Assembly (NCBI GenBank): GCA_004283105.1 | Contig: SHLN01000045.1 | Location: forward strand, 1-13,434 | DNA length: 13,434 nt | From: Acidimicrobiia bacterium | Lineage (GTDB): Bacteria > Actinomycetota > Acidimicrobiia > Spongiisociales > SHLN01 | Direction: 5' to 3' | Shown here: positions 1-6,760 of the stretch, piece by piece | Layout: every line of letters begins with the position of its first letter | Numbering within the stretch: the stretch's first letter is position 1 | The notes under the pieces: model-generated | Databases searched by the model: none | Told to the model about the DNA's origin: nothing | The model's input: the letters and a program-made list of their open reading frames with translations, nothing else | Position numbers and translations under genes: made by a program

Positions 1-1070
1 CCCGGCTCGAGACGACGGCCACCGAGATCTACGACGAGAGCATGACGCTCGTGCGGCTTCGCTCGCAGTTCGCTCCGCTGTTCGAGCTCATCCCGTCCAT
101 GGCCATCGTGTCGGTGCTGTGGCTGGGTGGGATCCGGGTAGTGGATGGCGATCTCACCATCGGCGAGTTCGTGGCGTTTACCCAGTACCTGACCGTGCTT
201 GTCTTCCCGCTCCGCATAACCGGCTGGTTCTTTGCCCAGCTCCCTCGCGCCGGAGCGGCTGCTACCCGCATCCAGGTGCTGTTGGCTGAGGCCCCCGAGA
301 TCACGAGCAGTGCCCACCCGCGCCGGCTCCCGGAAGGAAACGGCGAGGTGCACTTCGCTGCCGCGGGCTTCTCCTACCCGGGAGGGCCACCCGTCCTCAA
401 CGGAGTCGACCTCGTCATTCCGGCCGGTACGTCGGCGGCGCTGGTGGGGGCGACGGGCTCGGGCAAGACCACCCTGGCCCACCTCATTCCCCGTTTCTAC
501 GACGCCACGAGCGGTTCCGTGTTGCTCGATGGAGTCGACGTGCGCGATGTGCCGCTCGACGACCTGCGCCGGGAGGTGGCGCTCGTGTTTCAGGAGACGT
601 TCCTGTTCTCGGCCTCCGTGAGGGAGAACATCGCGTTCGGCAATCCGGCGGCCACCGATGACCAGGTGCGCCTGGCGGCCCGGCTGGCGCAGGCACACGG
701 GTTCATCTGCGAGCTCCCGGAGGCGTACGACACGGTGGTAGGGGAGCGGGGCTACTCGTTGTCGGGCGGGCAGCGCCAGCGGGTGGCGCTCGCCCGGGCG
801 GTGCTGCGCGACCCGCGGGTGCTCGTCCTCGACGATGCCACGTCATCGGTCGACGCAATCGTCGAGGCCGAGATGCTGGCGGCGCTCGAGCATGTCATGG
901 AGGGCCGGACGACCATCATCATTGCTCATCGCACCTCGACGCTCAGTCTGGTGGACCGGGTGGTGTTCCTCGACGAAGGGGAGATCGTGGCCGTCGGAGC
1001 TCACGAGGAGTTGCTGCGAACGGTGCCTCGCTACGCCGAGGTGCTTGCCCAGGAAGAGGTGCTGTCGTGA
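1..1070 (+). CDS. ABC exporter half-transporter, degenerate-site subunit (5' end outside window)
   Basis: C-terminal part of a type IV (B-family exporter) half-transporter: a membrane domain fused to an ATPase domain that couples ATP hydrolysis to export across the inner membrane. The frame is open from the first bases (codon phase from base 3), so the start lies outside the window. The last transmembrane helices (roughly bases 90-270) precede the ATPase domain: Walker A GATGSGKTT at 447-473, Q-loop VFQE near 588, canonical signature LSGGQ at 759-773, Walker B VLVLD at 819-833 and switch His in IIIAHR. The residue after the Walker B Asp is Asp (codon 834-836), not the catalytic Glu, which in the family marks the degenerate ATP site of heterodimeric exporters. 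The stop overlaps the start of the next half-transporter by 4 nt, so the two are almost certainly translated together and form one heterodimer. The substrate cannot be told from sequence. Confidence 0.93.
   Translation, partial: RLETTATEIYDESMTLVRLRSQFAPLFELIPSMAIVSVLWLGGIRVVDGDLTIGEFVAFTQYLTVLVFPLRITGWFFAQLPRAGAAATRIQVLLAEAPEITSSAHPRRLPEGNGEVHFAAAGFSYPGGPPVLNGVDLVIPAGTSAALVGATGSGKTTLAHLIPRFYDATSGSVLLDGVDVRDVPLDDLRREVALVFQETFLFSASVRENIAFGNPAATDDQVRLAARLAQAHGFICELPEAYDTVVGERGYSLSGGQRQRVALARAVLRDPRVLVLDDATSSVDAIVEAEMLAALEHVMEGRTTIIIAHRTSTLSLVDRVVFLDEGEIVAVGAHEELLRTVPRYAEVLAQEEVLS
1051..1059 (+). promoter_or_regulatory. Ribosome binding site for the second ABC half
   Basis: The purine-rich stretch AGGAAGAGG lies 7 nt before the GTG at 1067, inside the end of the upstream gene. 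It supports GTG 1067 as the start and GTGA stop/start coupling. Confidence 0.6.
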
Positions 1071-2839
1071 CCGCGCCGGCCCCGATCGAGACTCAGCGGT
1101 CCCTCCTGAAACGAGCAACCGCGCTTGGGCGATCGCTGGCGTGGCCTGCGATCGGTGCCCTCACCGCCGCCCTGCTGGCCACGACCGCCCGGCTGCTGGG
1201 ACCGCTGGCGGTACGCAGTGGCATCGACGACGGCATCACCGCCGGCGACAAGGGTGCCATCACCTCGGCAGCCGTCGTGTTCATCGGCCTCCTGCTCGTC
1301 CAGTACGTTGCTCAGCGCCTCGCGCAGTTTTCGGTCGCATGGCTGGGGGAGCGGTACCTCCTGCTGCTGCGTACGACGCTGTTCCGGCATCTCATCTCGC
1401 TCGACATGGGGTTCTTCTCCCGGGAGAAGGCCGGGGTGCTCGTGAGCCGGATGACCAACGACATCGAGTCCTTGACCGAGTTTGTCGAGGAGGGTGCGGT
1501 CACGTTCCTCACCAGCCTGCTGACGGTGGTCGGCGTCGCCACCGTCATGGTGGCAGTCGACTGGCGGCTCGCCGTCGTGGTGTTCGGGATCATCGTGGTT
1601 GTGCTGGCAACCTCGTTCGTCTTCCAGCGGTATGCCAGCCGGGCCTATCGGGACGTGCGCGAAACCATCGGTCGAGTGCTGGGCAGCCTCCAGGAAGGCA
1701 TCACCGGGGTGCGCGTCGTGCAGGCCTTCACGCAGGAGGGAGAGCAGGCCGGAGCGTTCGGGCGCATCAACGAGGACTACTACGAGGCCAACATGCGGGC
1801 CGCCAAGGCCATCGCCTGGTACTTCCCGGGAGTGGCGTTTCTCCGCACGGTCGCCATCGGGGCCGTGCTGTTCTTCGGCGGACGGCGGGTGCTAGACGGC
1901 GACCTCACGTTCGGGTCGTTGGTGGCATTCCTGTTCTATCTCGACTGGTTCTTTCAACCGATCATCATGCTTTCCCACATCTACAACCAGATCCAGTCGG
2001 CCGTTGCCGCTCTCGGCAAGGTGTTCCGCCTCTTCGATACCGCCCCGGCCGTCGTCGAGACCGGGGCGGCCGTCGAACTGGGGCCCGGGACTCCCGGCGC
2101 AATCGAGCTCGATGGGGTCGGGTTCGAGTACGTACCCGGCTCGCCGGTCCTGACCGGTATCGACCTGTCTGTCGCCGCCGGAGAACGTGTCGCCGTGGTG
2201 GGGGAGACCGGTGCCGGCAAGACGACGATCGCCAAGCTGCTGCTGCGGTTCTACGATCCGACCGCCGGATCCGTGAGAGTCGACGACGTTGATCTGCGTG
2301 GCTTGACCTTCGCCTCCCGGGCCCGCGCCATCAGCCTCATTCCCCAGGAGGGGTTCCTGTTCAACGGCACCCTGCGAGACAACCTCCGGTATGCCAAGCC
2401 CGATGCCGACGACCGTCAGATCCGGGCCGTCTGCATCGAGATGGGCATCGATGACTGGATCGACTCTCTGCCCGACGGGCTCGATACCGAGGTGCGGGAG
2501 CGGGGTGGCCGCTTCTCGGCCGGAGAACGGCAGCTCGTCGCCCTGGCACGAGCCTTCCTGGCCGACCCGGCCGTGATCGTTCTGGACGAGGCCACATCCA
2601 ATCTCGATCCCGCAACAGAAGCCAAGGTCGAGCGGGCGTTGAACGTCGTCTTGAACTCGCGCACCGCCGTCGTGATTGCTCACCGGCTCAATTCGGCCGA
2701 GCGGGCCGATCGGGTGGTCATGATGGACGGCGGGCGCATCATCGCCGAAGGGCGTCACGCCGATCTCGTGGCGGCCGGTGGGCCGTATGCCCATCTCGTC
2801 GAGGTGTGGTCGCGGGGAGCCGGCCTCGAGGCGACCTAG
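1067..2839 (+). CDS. ABC exporter half-transporter, catalytic-site subunit
   Basis: Complete 590-residue half-transporter, the usual length for the family. An N-terminal membrane domain of about six helices (residues 24-320) is followed by an ATPase domain: Walker A GETGAGKTT at 379-387, Q-loop IPQE, signature region at 483-487, Walker B VIVLDE at 503-508 and switch His in VIAHR. The catalytic Glu508 is present, but the signature reads FSAGE instead of LSGGQ. The upstream subunit has the reverse set (LSGGQ but no catalytic Glu). In a heterodimer this gives one fully consensus ATP site and one degenerate site, as known for TM287/288- and BmrCD-type exporters. The start GTG 1067 is chosen for the 4-nt overlap and the SD at 1051-1059. 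The gene ends 9 bp from the stop of the convergent flavodoxin gene with no terminator hairpin between them. Multidrug, lipid or peptide export are all possible. Confidence 0.95.
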   Translation: MTAPAPIETQRSLLKRATALGRSLAWPAIGALTAALLATTARLLGPLAVRSGIDDGITAGDKGAITSAAVVFIGLLLVQYVAQRLAQFSVAWLGERYLLLLRTTLFRHLISLDMGFFSREKAGVLVSRMTNDIESLTEFVEEGAVTFLTSLLTVVGVATVMVAVDWRLAVVVFGIIVVVLATSFVFQRYASRAYRDVRETIGRVLGSLQEGITGVRVVQAFTQEGEQAGAFGRINEDYYEANMRAAKAIAWYFPGVAFLRTVAIGAVLFFGGRRVLDGDLTFGSLVAFLFYLDWFFQPIIMLSHIYNQIQSAVAALGKVFRLFDTAPAVVETGAAVELGPGTPGAIELDGVGFEYVPGSPVLTGIDLSVAAGERVAVVGETGAGKTTIAKLLLRFYDPTAGSVRVDDVDLRGLTFASRARAISLIPQEGFLFNGTLRDNLRYAKPDADDRQIRAVCIEMGIDDWIDSLPDGLDTEVRERGGRFSAGERQLVALARAFLADPAVIVLDEATSNLDPATEAKVERALNVVLNSRTAVVIAHRLNSAERADRVVMMDGGRIIAEGRHADLVAAGGPYAHLVEVWSRGAGLEAT

Positions 2840-2848
2840 GGGTGTTGC

Positions 2849-3337
2849 TCAGCCGGCGTGGAGGTCTTCTGCCACCTGCTTGGCCCACATGCGCACGTGG
2901 TCTGGATTCCGCCAGTCGCCCGCAGTGTTCTTCGCCATCGAACCGGCCGGGAAGCCTTTGGCGTCGGCGGGCATCCGGCCGCCGAACGTGACATGGCCGC
3001 GGGCATGGGTGAGGCGCATCACGTTTCGGACGAAACGCACGGGCGGGATTTCATTCTTCTGGGCCGAGTCGTCGAGCGGGCCGCTGCTAAACAGCCAGAC
3101 CGGGTTCGTTTGCAGCGCCTGTTTGTGTTTCCGGATGAACCGCCGGGCATCCTTGTGCCATCGCATTGAGTAGAGGGCACCCCCCAGGATGACCGCCCCG
3201 TACGGCGTCAGGTCGGCGACGGCCCGCGCCGGCATCACATCCACCTGGAATCCGTTGGCCTCCAGTTCGGTGCCCACCATCTCGGCCAGTCCCTTGGTTC
3301 CCCCCATCTTCGACCCATACGCCACGAGAACGCGCAT
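2849..3337 (-). CDS. Flavodoxin-domain protein (HemG/flavodoxin_5-like)
   Basis: A 162-residue single-domain protein that probably binds FMN and acts as a cytoplasmic electron carrier or small flavin oxidoreductase. It opens with MRVLVAYGSKMGGT (residues 1-14), the first beta strand and phosphate-binding loop of flavodoxins. LGGALYS (51-57) and FSSGPLD (83-89) follow at the positions expected for the other FMN-contacting loops. There is no signal peptide or membrane segment. Such proteins in actinobacteria are often labelled protoporphyrinogen oxidase-like flavodoxins, but nothing here proves a haem role and no haem genes are near. GTG 3343 is also in frame, but the SD AAGGAGG ends directly against it; ATG 3337 has proper spacing and is preferred. 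It lies downstream of the M23 gene on the same strand, separated by a repeat-rich gap, so co-transcription is doubtful. Confidence 0.85.
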   Translation of the reverse strand: MRVLVAYGSKMGGTKGLAEMVGTELEANGFQVDVMPARAVADLTPYGAVILGGALYSMRWHKDARRFIRKHKQALQTNPVWLFSSGPLDDSAQKNEIPPVRFVRNVMRLTHARGHVTFGGRMPADAKGFPAGSMAKNTAGDWRNPDHVRMWAKQVAEDLHAG

Positions 3338-3343
3338 CGTCAC

Positions 3344-3350
3344 CCTCCTT
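3344..3350 (-). promoter_or_regulatory. Strong Shine-Dalgarno deciding the flavodoxin start
   Basis: On the minus strand AAGGAGG lies 6 nt before ATG 3337. It directly abuts the alternative GTG at 3343, which rules that start out. It is one of the best SD sequences in the window, in contrast to several neighbours that seem leaderless. Confidence 0.7.
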
Positions 3351-3422
3351 GGTCACTGAAGAGAGCGTGCCCCGGTTCGTGCGGAGGTTTCAAGAGGCTT
3401 TGGTCTCATTCACGTCGCTCGT

Positions 3423-3443
3423 CCCTGGACCCTCGTCCCTCGC
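3423..3443. repeat. Three tandem heptamers CCCTNGN
   Basis: Three units in perfect 7-bp phase: CCCTGGA, CCCTCGT, CCCTCGC. The 15-mer GACCCTCGTCCCTCG (3428-3442) recurs exactly at 10965-10979 within the larger heptamer array upstream of the MFS genes, in the same orientation. This marks a dispersed repeat family rather than chance low complexity. Confidence 0.7.
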
Positions 3444-3471
3444 AAGAAGGCGGGTCACGCCTTGTCGAGGG
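3437..3471. repeat. Imperfect hairpin in the M23-flavodoxin gap
   Basis: CCCTCG (3437-3442) pairs with CGAGGG (3466-3471), and CAAG (3443-3446) pairs with CTTG (3461-3464). Inside, GCG (3450-3452) pairs with CGC (3458-3460) around the loop GGTCA. The alternative inner stem AAGGCG/CGCCTT (3447-3452/3458-3463) is perfect. It lies 38 bp beyond the stop of the M23 gene and could terminate or stabilise its transcript, but no T-tract follows on the minus strand. It also joins two heptamer runs of opposite orientation. Confidence 0.55.
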
Positions 3472-3507
3472 TCGGGGGTTGCCGGTGACCGGCGACCGGT
3501 GACCAGG
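3466..3507. repeat. Run of six degenerate heptamers next to the M23 stop codon
   Basis: The stretch tiles into 7-mers without a break: CGAGGGT, CGGGGGT, TGCCGGT, GACCGGC, GACCGGT, GACCAGG. The clearest part is GGTGACC-GGCGACC-GGTGACC at 3484-3504. The run ends 1 bp before the M23 stop codon (3509-3511). Confidence 0.6.
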
Positions 3508-3508
3508 T

Positions 3509-4741
3509 TCAGCTCCCCGTCGACGCAACTACCGTTTCGAAGGTGCCGACCCACAGGGAGTACTCGGTCGGTCCGGTGTTGTTCTCCATGTTTACGACGA
3601 GGTATCCGTTGGAGGGCCGGTACACGGCCACGGTGTCATCGCCGTCTCCGTCCCAATCCCCGGCCACGATCTCGTCGCCGGGGGCACCGAAGAAGAACTG
3701 TTTGTCGGCCGGCCCGGAGGTGAGGGCGTTGCGGTAGTAGACGAGACCGTTGCGCAGCCGGTACATGCCGACGGAGTCGATCCCGTCCCCGTTGAAGTCG
3801 CCTGCGAACGGTTGGTCGCCCGGCACCCCGAACGTGAAGCTGAAGTCGGCGAATCCGGTCCCGAGGGCGTTGCGGGCGTAGACCGTTCCCTCACTCGGGC
3901 GGTAGACGGCGAAGCTGTCACATCCGTCCCCGTTCCAGTCGCCGGCGAGCGGGATGTCGCCGGGAATGCCGTAGAAGAACTCGGCATCGGCAACCCCGAA
4001 CTCATTGGCGTTGGTCAGGTACACGAATCCGTTCGAGGGCCGGTACATGGCCGGAGTCTTGGTCCCATCGCAGTCCCAGTCGCCCATGAGGGGAACGTCC
4101 TCAGGGATACCGAAGTAGAACCGGTCCGGCACCCCCGCGAGAACGGTCGGCCGATGAAAGCGCGATCCCGCATCCACGTAGGCGGCTACGTCGCGCCCCT
4201 CGGCGGCCCCGCGAGCCTCGAGGAGATGCTCGTACGAGCTGATGGCGGTGCCGTCGGGCGTGTGAAGCTCAAAGTGCAGGTGTGGCGACGTCCACTCGGC
4301 GTTGCCCGAATCACCTACCCACCCGATGATCTGGCCCGCCTCGACATGAACGCCCCGCTCCAGGCCTGGCATGATGCCGTTCCCGAGGCCATCGTCGGTG
4401 CCGGGAGTGTCGTTGTTGAGGTGGATGTACATGCTCGACCAGCCGTCGTCGTGCTCGATCTCGAGCGCACAGCAGGTCGAGGAGACCCAGCCGATCGTGC
4501 CCGAGGCGGCTGCCACGACCGGGAGCATCTTGTCCGCCATGATGTCGGTCCCCGCATGGGTCCGGCCACCCGAGCGGGGCGCCCCGAACGTGTTCGTGTA
4601 GTGGTTGTCGCCTCCGACGGGGAACACCATCGGGTAGATGCCGTCGACGGCCGGAGCCGGTAGCTCGGCGGCGTGAGCCGGGGATTGCGGCGCGACGAGG
4701 ACTGCGGCCAGCATGGCGACAGCCGTGGCAATGCGAAACAT
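3509..4741 (-). CDS. Secreted M23 metallopeptidase with four 47-residue FG-GAP/VCBS-like repeats
   Basis: A 410-residue exported protein. Residues 1-24 form a signal peptide (MFR, hydrophobic core, cleavage likely after AHA). The M23 (LytM-type) domain spans about 40-180 and should be a zinc endopeptidase cutting peptidoglycan cross-bridges. Zinc ligands are H62 and D66 (HAGTD) and H156 (HLH), with H154 and H107 (MYIHL) as catalytic histidines; a vicinal Cys pair lies at 90-91. The C-terminal half holds four beta-propeller-like repeats, each with a Ca-loop-like DxDxDG motif, GDW/GDF starting at 220, 267, 314 and 361 (spacing exactly 47), followed by YRPSNG-type turns. These probably bind the cell surface or another glycan or protein. 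ATG 4741 is chosen because a TAGTCT hexamer lies 7 nt upstream; ATG 4759 and TTG 4777 are in frame, but 4777 falls on the -35. Divergent from the phosphodiesterase gene. Confidence 0.9.
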   Translation of the reverse strand: MFRIATAVAMLAAVLVAPQSPAHAAELPAPAVDGIYPMVFPVGGDNHYTNTFGAPRSGGRTHAGTDIMADKMLPVVAAASGTIGWVSSTCCALEIEHDDGWSSMYIHLNNDTPGTDDGLGNGIMPGLERGVHVEAGQIIGWVGDSGNAEWTSPHLHFELHTPDGTAISSYEHLLEARGAAEGRDVAAYVDAGSRFHRPTVLAGVPDRFYFGIPEDVPLMGDWDCDGTKTPAMYRPSNGFVYLTNANEFGVADAEFFYGIPGDIPLAGDWNGDGCDSFAVYRPSEGTVYARNALGTGFADFSFTFGVPGDQPFAGDFNGDGIDSVGMYRLRNGLVYYRNALTSGPADKQFFFGAPGDEIVAGDWDGDGDDTVAVYRPSNGYLVVNMENNTGPTEYSLWVGTFETVVASTGS

Positions 4742-4748
4742 GCGGGGC

Positions 4749-4777
4749 AGACTACGCATAGTGGTTGTTTCGGACAA
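4749..4777 (-). promoter_or_regulatory. Sigma-A-like promoter of the M23 gene, probably leaderless
   Basis: Minus strand: TTGTCC (-35, 4777-4772), a 17-bp spacer, and TAGTCT (-10, 4754-4749), then 7 nt to ATG 4741. This would place the transcript start at or next to the A of the ATG, and no Shine-Dalgarno precedes it. Confidence 0.6.
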
Positions 4778-4800
4778 AGGCGGAAAATCTCAATGAGGCG

Positions 4801-4817
4801 CCGGGACCATGTCCCGG
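4801..4817. promoter_or_regulatory. 17-bp inverted repeat between divergent promoters (candidate operator)
   Basis: CCGGGAC-CAT-GTCCCGG is a perfect 7-bp dyad with a 3-bp centre. It lies between the M23 promoter (4749-4777) and the -10 of the phosphodiesterase gene (4838-4843), spanning about -50 to -34 of the latter if transcription starts at 4851. A regulator binding here could act on both genes. It could also fold as a small hairpin. Confidence 0.45.
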
Positions 4818-4837
4818 GTTTGATCGACCGACGACCG

Positions 4838-4843
4838 TACAGT
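4838..4843 (+). promoter_or_regulatory. Candidate -10 element TACAGT, leaderless phosphodiesterase mRNA
   Basis: TACAGT ends exactly 7 nt before ATG 4851, the spacing expected when the transcript begins at the start codon. No SD is present and the -35 region is weak. Confidence 0.45.
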
Positions 4844-4850
4844 GGATCCG

Positions 4851-5921
4851 ATGGTGGAGCGAGAGCAGCGGAATCGTCGGACAACGCGACCCGGCGATGG
4901 CGTCCGTCGGCCGACCCGGCGGCGCATGTGGGCGTTGATCGCGCTTGTGGCCCTGGCTGCCGGGGCTTGCCGCGAGCCGGCGACCGGTCCCGGGGAAACG
5001 ACGGCGCCGACCGGACCGGTGGCGGCGGCCGACTTCGACCTCCAGGGCCACCGGGGGGCACGCGGACTCAAGCCGGAGAACACGCTGCCGGCGTTCGAAA
5101 CCGCCCTCGATCTCGGTGTCACAACGCTCGAGATGGACCTGCACTTCACGGCCGATGGGGTGGTGGTGGTATGGCACGACCCGGTCATCGATGTCGCCAA
5201 ATGCGCCATCGATCCGGCCGCGTCGAACCTGGAACACGACCCACGCACTGCTGAGGACGCGTCCCTCAACCTCGCCCAGCTCACGTACGACCAACTCGGC
5301 GCCTATCGATGCGACAAGAACCCGGACCCGTCCCGATTCCCCGAACAGAGCCCGGCCCCCACGGCCCTGGCGGGTCGGGCGTACGGGATCCCCACGCTCG
5401 TAGACGTGTTCGAGTTCGTCGGTCGATACGCGGCCGCTGCCGAGAAGACCCAGGACCAGCGCCGCAACGCCGCCGACGTGCGATTCAACATTGAGACCAA
5501 GCGGGTACGCGGGGATCCGGCCACGATCGGCGATGGGTTCGATGGCGAGAGCCCCGGCCCGTTCGAACTGGCAATCCTCGCCGCCATCGACGAGTTCGGG
5601 CTGAGCGACCGGGTGACGATTCAGAGTTTCGACCACCGTTCGTTGCGGGCAGTCCGGAAGGTCGACCAATCGGTCGGGCTGGCCGCCCTCACCGCCGGCA
5701 ACCAGAGCTTCCCGGCGGACATGGCCGCGTGGGGTGCGACTGTGTGGTCTCCCGACCATCGCGCTGTCACCGCCGCCAGGATCGCCGCCGCCCATGAGGA
5801 GGGCCTCCTGGTGGTGCCGTGGACCGTGAACGATCCGGAGAGGATGGAGAGCCTGGTGACTCTCGGCGTCGATGGCCTCATCACCGACCGTCCAGACCTG
5901 GCTGAGGATCTCGTGCCGTGA
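4851..5921 (+). CDS. Glycerophosphodiester phosphodiesterase family lipoprotein
   Basis: A 356-residue GDPD-family protein, expected to hydrolyse glycerophosphodiesters to glycerol-3-phosphate and an alcohol outside the membrane. Residues 1-25 are basic, 26-39 hydrophobic, and the segment ends in AGAC with Cys40, a probable lipoprotein attachment site (Ala at -3 is atypical). The TIM-barrel shows QGHRGARG (65-72, catalytic H67), LEMD (93-96, metal ligands E94 and D96), WHDP (108-111, second catalytic H109), NIETK (213-217, E215 and K217), IQSFD near 257-261 and VPWTVND (322-328). Cys118 and Cys154 lie in a family-variable insert and may pair. The start ATG 4851 fits the TACAGT element; GTG 4842 would overlap that element, and ATG 4926 would leave almost no n-region. 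The acting substrate (phospholipid headgroup or teichoic-type polymer) cannot be decided. Followed 59 bp later by the hydrolase gene, which has its own promoter-like element. Confidence 0.92.
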   Translation: MVEREQRNRRTTRPGDGVRRPTRRRMWALIALVALAAGACREPATGPGETTAPTGPVAAADFDLQGHRGARGLKPENTLPAFETALDLGVTTLEMDLHFTADGVVVVWHDPVIDVAKCAIDPAASNLEHDPRTAEDASLNLAQLTYDQLGAYRCDKNPDPSRFPEQSPAPTALAGRAYGIPTLVDVFEFVGRYAAAAEKTQDQRRNAADVRFNIETKRVRGDPATIGDGFDGESPGPFELAILAAIDEFGLSDRVTIQSFDHRSLRAVRKVDQSVGLAALTAGNQSFPADMAAWGATVWSPDHRAVTAARIAAAHEEGLLVVPWTVNDPERMESLVTLGVDGLITDRPDLAEDLVP

Positions 5922-5945
5922 GCATGTTTCGCCGTGCCCCGATGC

Positions 5946-5974
5946 CCGTGAGAGCCACCGTCACGGCCTAGCCT
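5946..5974 (+). promoter_or_regulatory. Candidate promoter/operator region of the alpha/beta hydrolase gene
   Basis: TAGCCT (5969-5974) ends 6 nt before ATG 5981, again a leaderless arrangement without an SD. It closely resembles the M23 element (TAGTCTG and TAGCCTG). CCGTGA (5946-5951) and TCACGG (5961-5966) form a perfect 6-bp dyad with a 9-bp centre over the -35 position; it could be an operator or a weak terminator for the upstream gene. Confidence 0.42.
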
Positions 5975-5980
5975 GCTCCC

Positions 5981-6760
5981 ATGCCTGTCATAGATATCAA
6001 CGGAAGAGAAGTTCATTACGCCGAGACGGGGAGCGGTCCGCTGGCCGTGCTCATTCACGGCTACCCGCTCGATCACACCCTGTGGCTCGACCAGCTGGCC
6101 GGATTGTCCGATATCCGGCGAGTCGTGGCCATCGACTTGCCCGGCTATGGCATGTCTGAACGCGTGACGGGCGCGCCACTCACCATGGACGGTCTGGCCG
6201 ACGATGTCGCCGGTCTGATCGAAGCGCTCGAGTACGAACAGGCCGACATCGTCGGATTGTCGATGGGGGGGTATATCGCCCTCGCCCTGTGGGAGATGTA
6301 TCCGGCGGCTATCCGTTCACTCGTCCTGGCAAACACGAAGGCCGGAGCCGACTCCGAAGAGGGCCGGGCCGGGCGGGAAGCTCAGGCGCAGGCAGTGGTG
6401 AGCGACGGTCGGGCCGCGCTCGCCGGCAAACTCGTTGGAGCGCTGCTCGCACCCGCCCACGACCTGACCGCTGCGGCCCGGCTTCGGACGATGGTGGAAG
6501 GCTCGCCGGTCGAGACGATTGTCGGATCCTTGCGCGGCATGGCGGCGCGACCGGACCGCACCGAGTTGCTGGCCACCATCAGCGTGCCAACCCTCGTCAT
6601 GTCGGGCGAGGAGGACGCTCTCATTCCCCCGCTGGACTCCCATGAGATGTCCTCGGCGATTCCGGGATCAGAGTTCTTCGTCGTCCCGGGGGCCGGTCAC
6701 CTCGGTCCGATCGAGCGCCCGGATGCGTTCACGGAAGCCCTGCGGGGCTTCTGGCAGTGA
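5981..6760 (+). CDS. Alpha/beta-hydrolase fold protein
   Basis: A 259-residue cytoplasmic alpha/beta hydrolase of usual family length. HG at 26-27 (LIHGYPL) forms the oxyanion-hole region, GLSMGG at 92-97 is the nucleophile elbow with Ser94, GEEDALIP at 209-216 gives the acid Asp212, and GAGHLGPIERP at 237-247 gives His240, so the triad is complete. A helical cap lies about 120-190. The sequence is of the generic pimeloyl-ester/haloperoxidase-like group that includes esterases, lactonases and C-C hydrolases; the substrate is not predictable. There is no signal peptide. The C-terminal 93 bp overlap the end of the convergent MFS gene. Confidence 0.92.
   Translation: MPVIDINGREVHYAETGSGPLAVLIHGYPLDHTLWLDQLAGLSDIRRVVAIDLPGYGMSERVTGAPLTMDGLADDVAGLIEALEYEQADIVGLSMGGYIALALWEMYPAAIRSLVLANTKAGADSEEGRAGREAQAQAVVSDGRAALAGKLVGALLAPAHDLTAAARLRTMVEGSPVETIVGSLRGMAARPDRTELLATISVPTLVMSGEEDALIPPLDSHEMSSAIPGSEFFVVPGAGHLGPIERPDAFTEALRGFWQ

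Noticed and set aside
835..2292. Plus-strand 485-codon frame across the ABC genes
   Set aside because: An out-of-phase reading of the two ABC half-transporters; Arg/Pro/Ala-rich without domains.
1892..2794. Minus-strand 300-codon frame in the second ABC gene
   Set aside because: Shadow of the ATPase domain; no start context or family match.
2840..2848. Shared bidirectional terminator between the ABC and flavodoxin genes
   Set aside because: The gap is 9 bp and no inverted repeat spans it.
3370..3410. Promoter for the flavodoxin gene with TTGAAA (-35) on the minus strand
   Set aside because: TTGAAA is present, but the hexamer at the right distance (CACGCT) does not resemble a -10.
4742..4777. 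TTG 4777 or ATG 4759 as start of the M23 gene
   Set aside because: Neither has an SD; TTG 4777 coincides with the TTGTCC -35 element and ATG 4759 lies between -35 and -10. ATG 4741 fits a leaderless promoter and gives a normal signal peptide.
4752..5795. Minus-strand open frame of 347 codons opposite the phosphodiesterase gene
   Set aside because: Antisense shadow of a complete GDPD protein; no recognisable motif.
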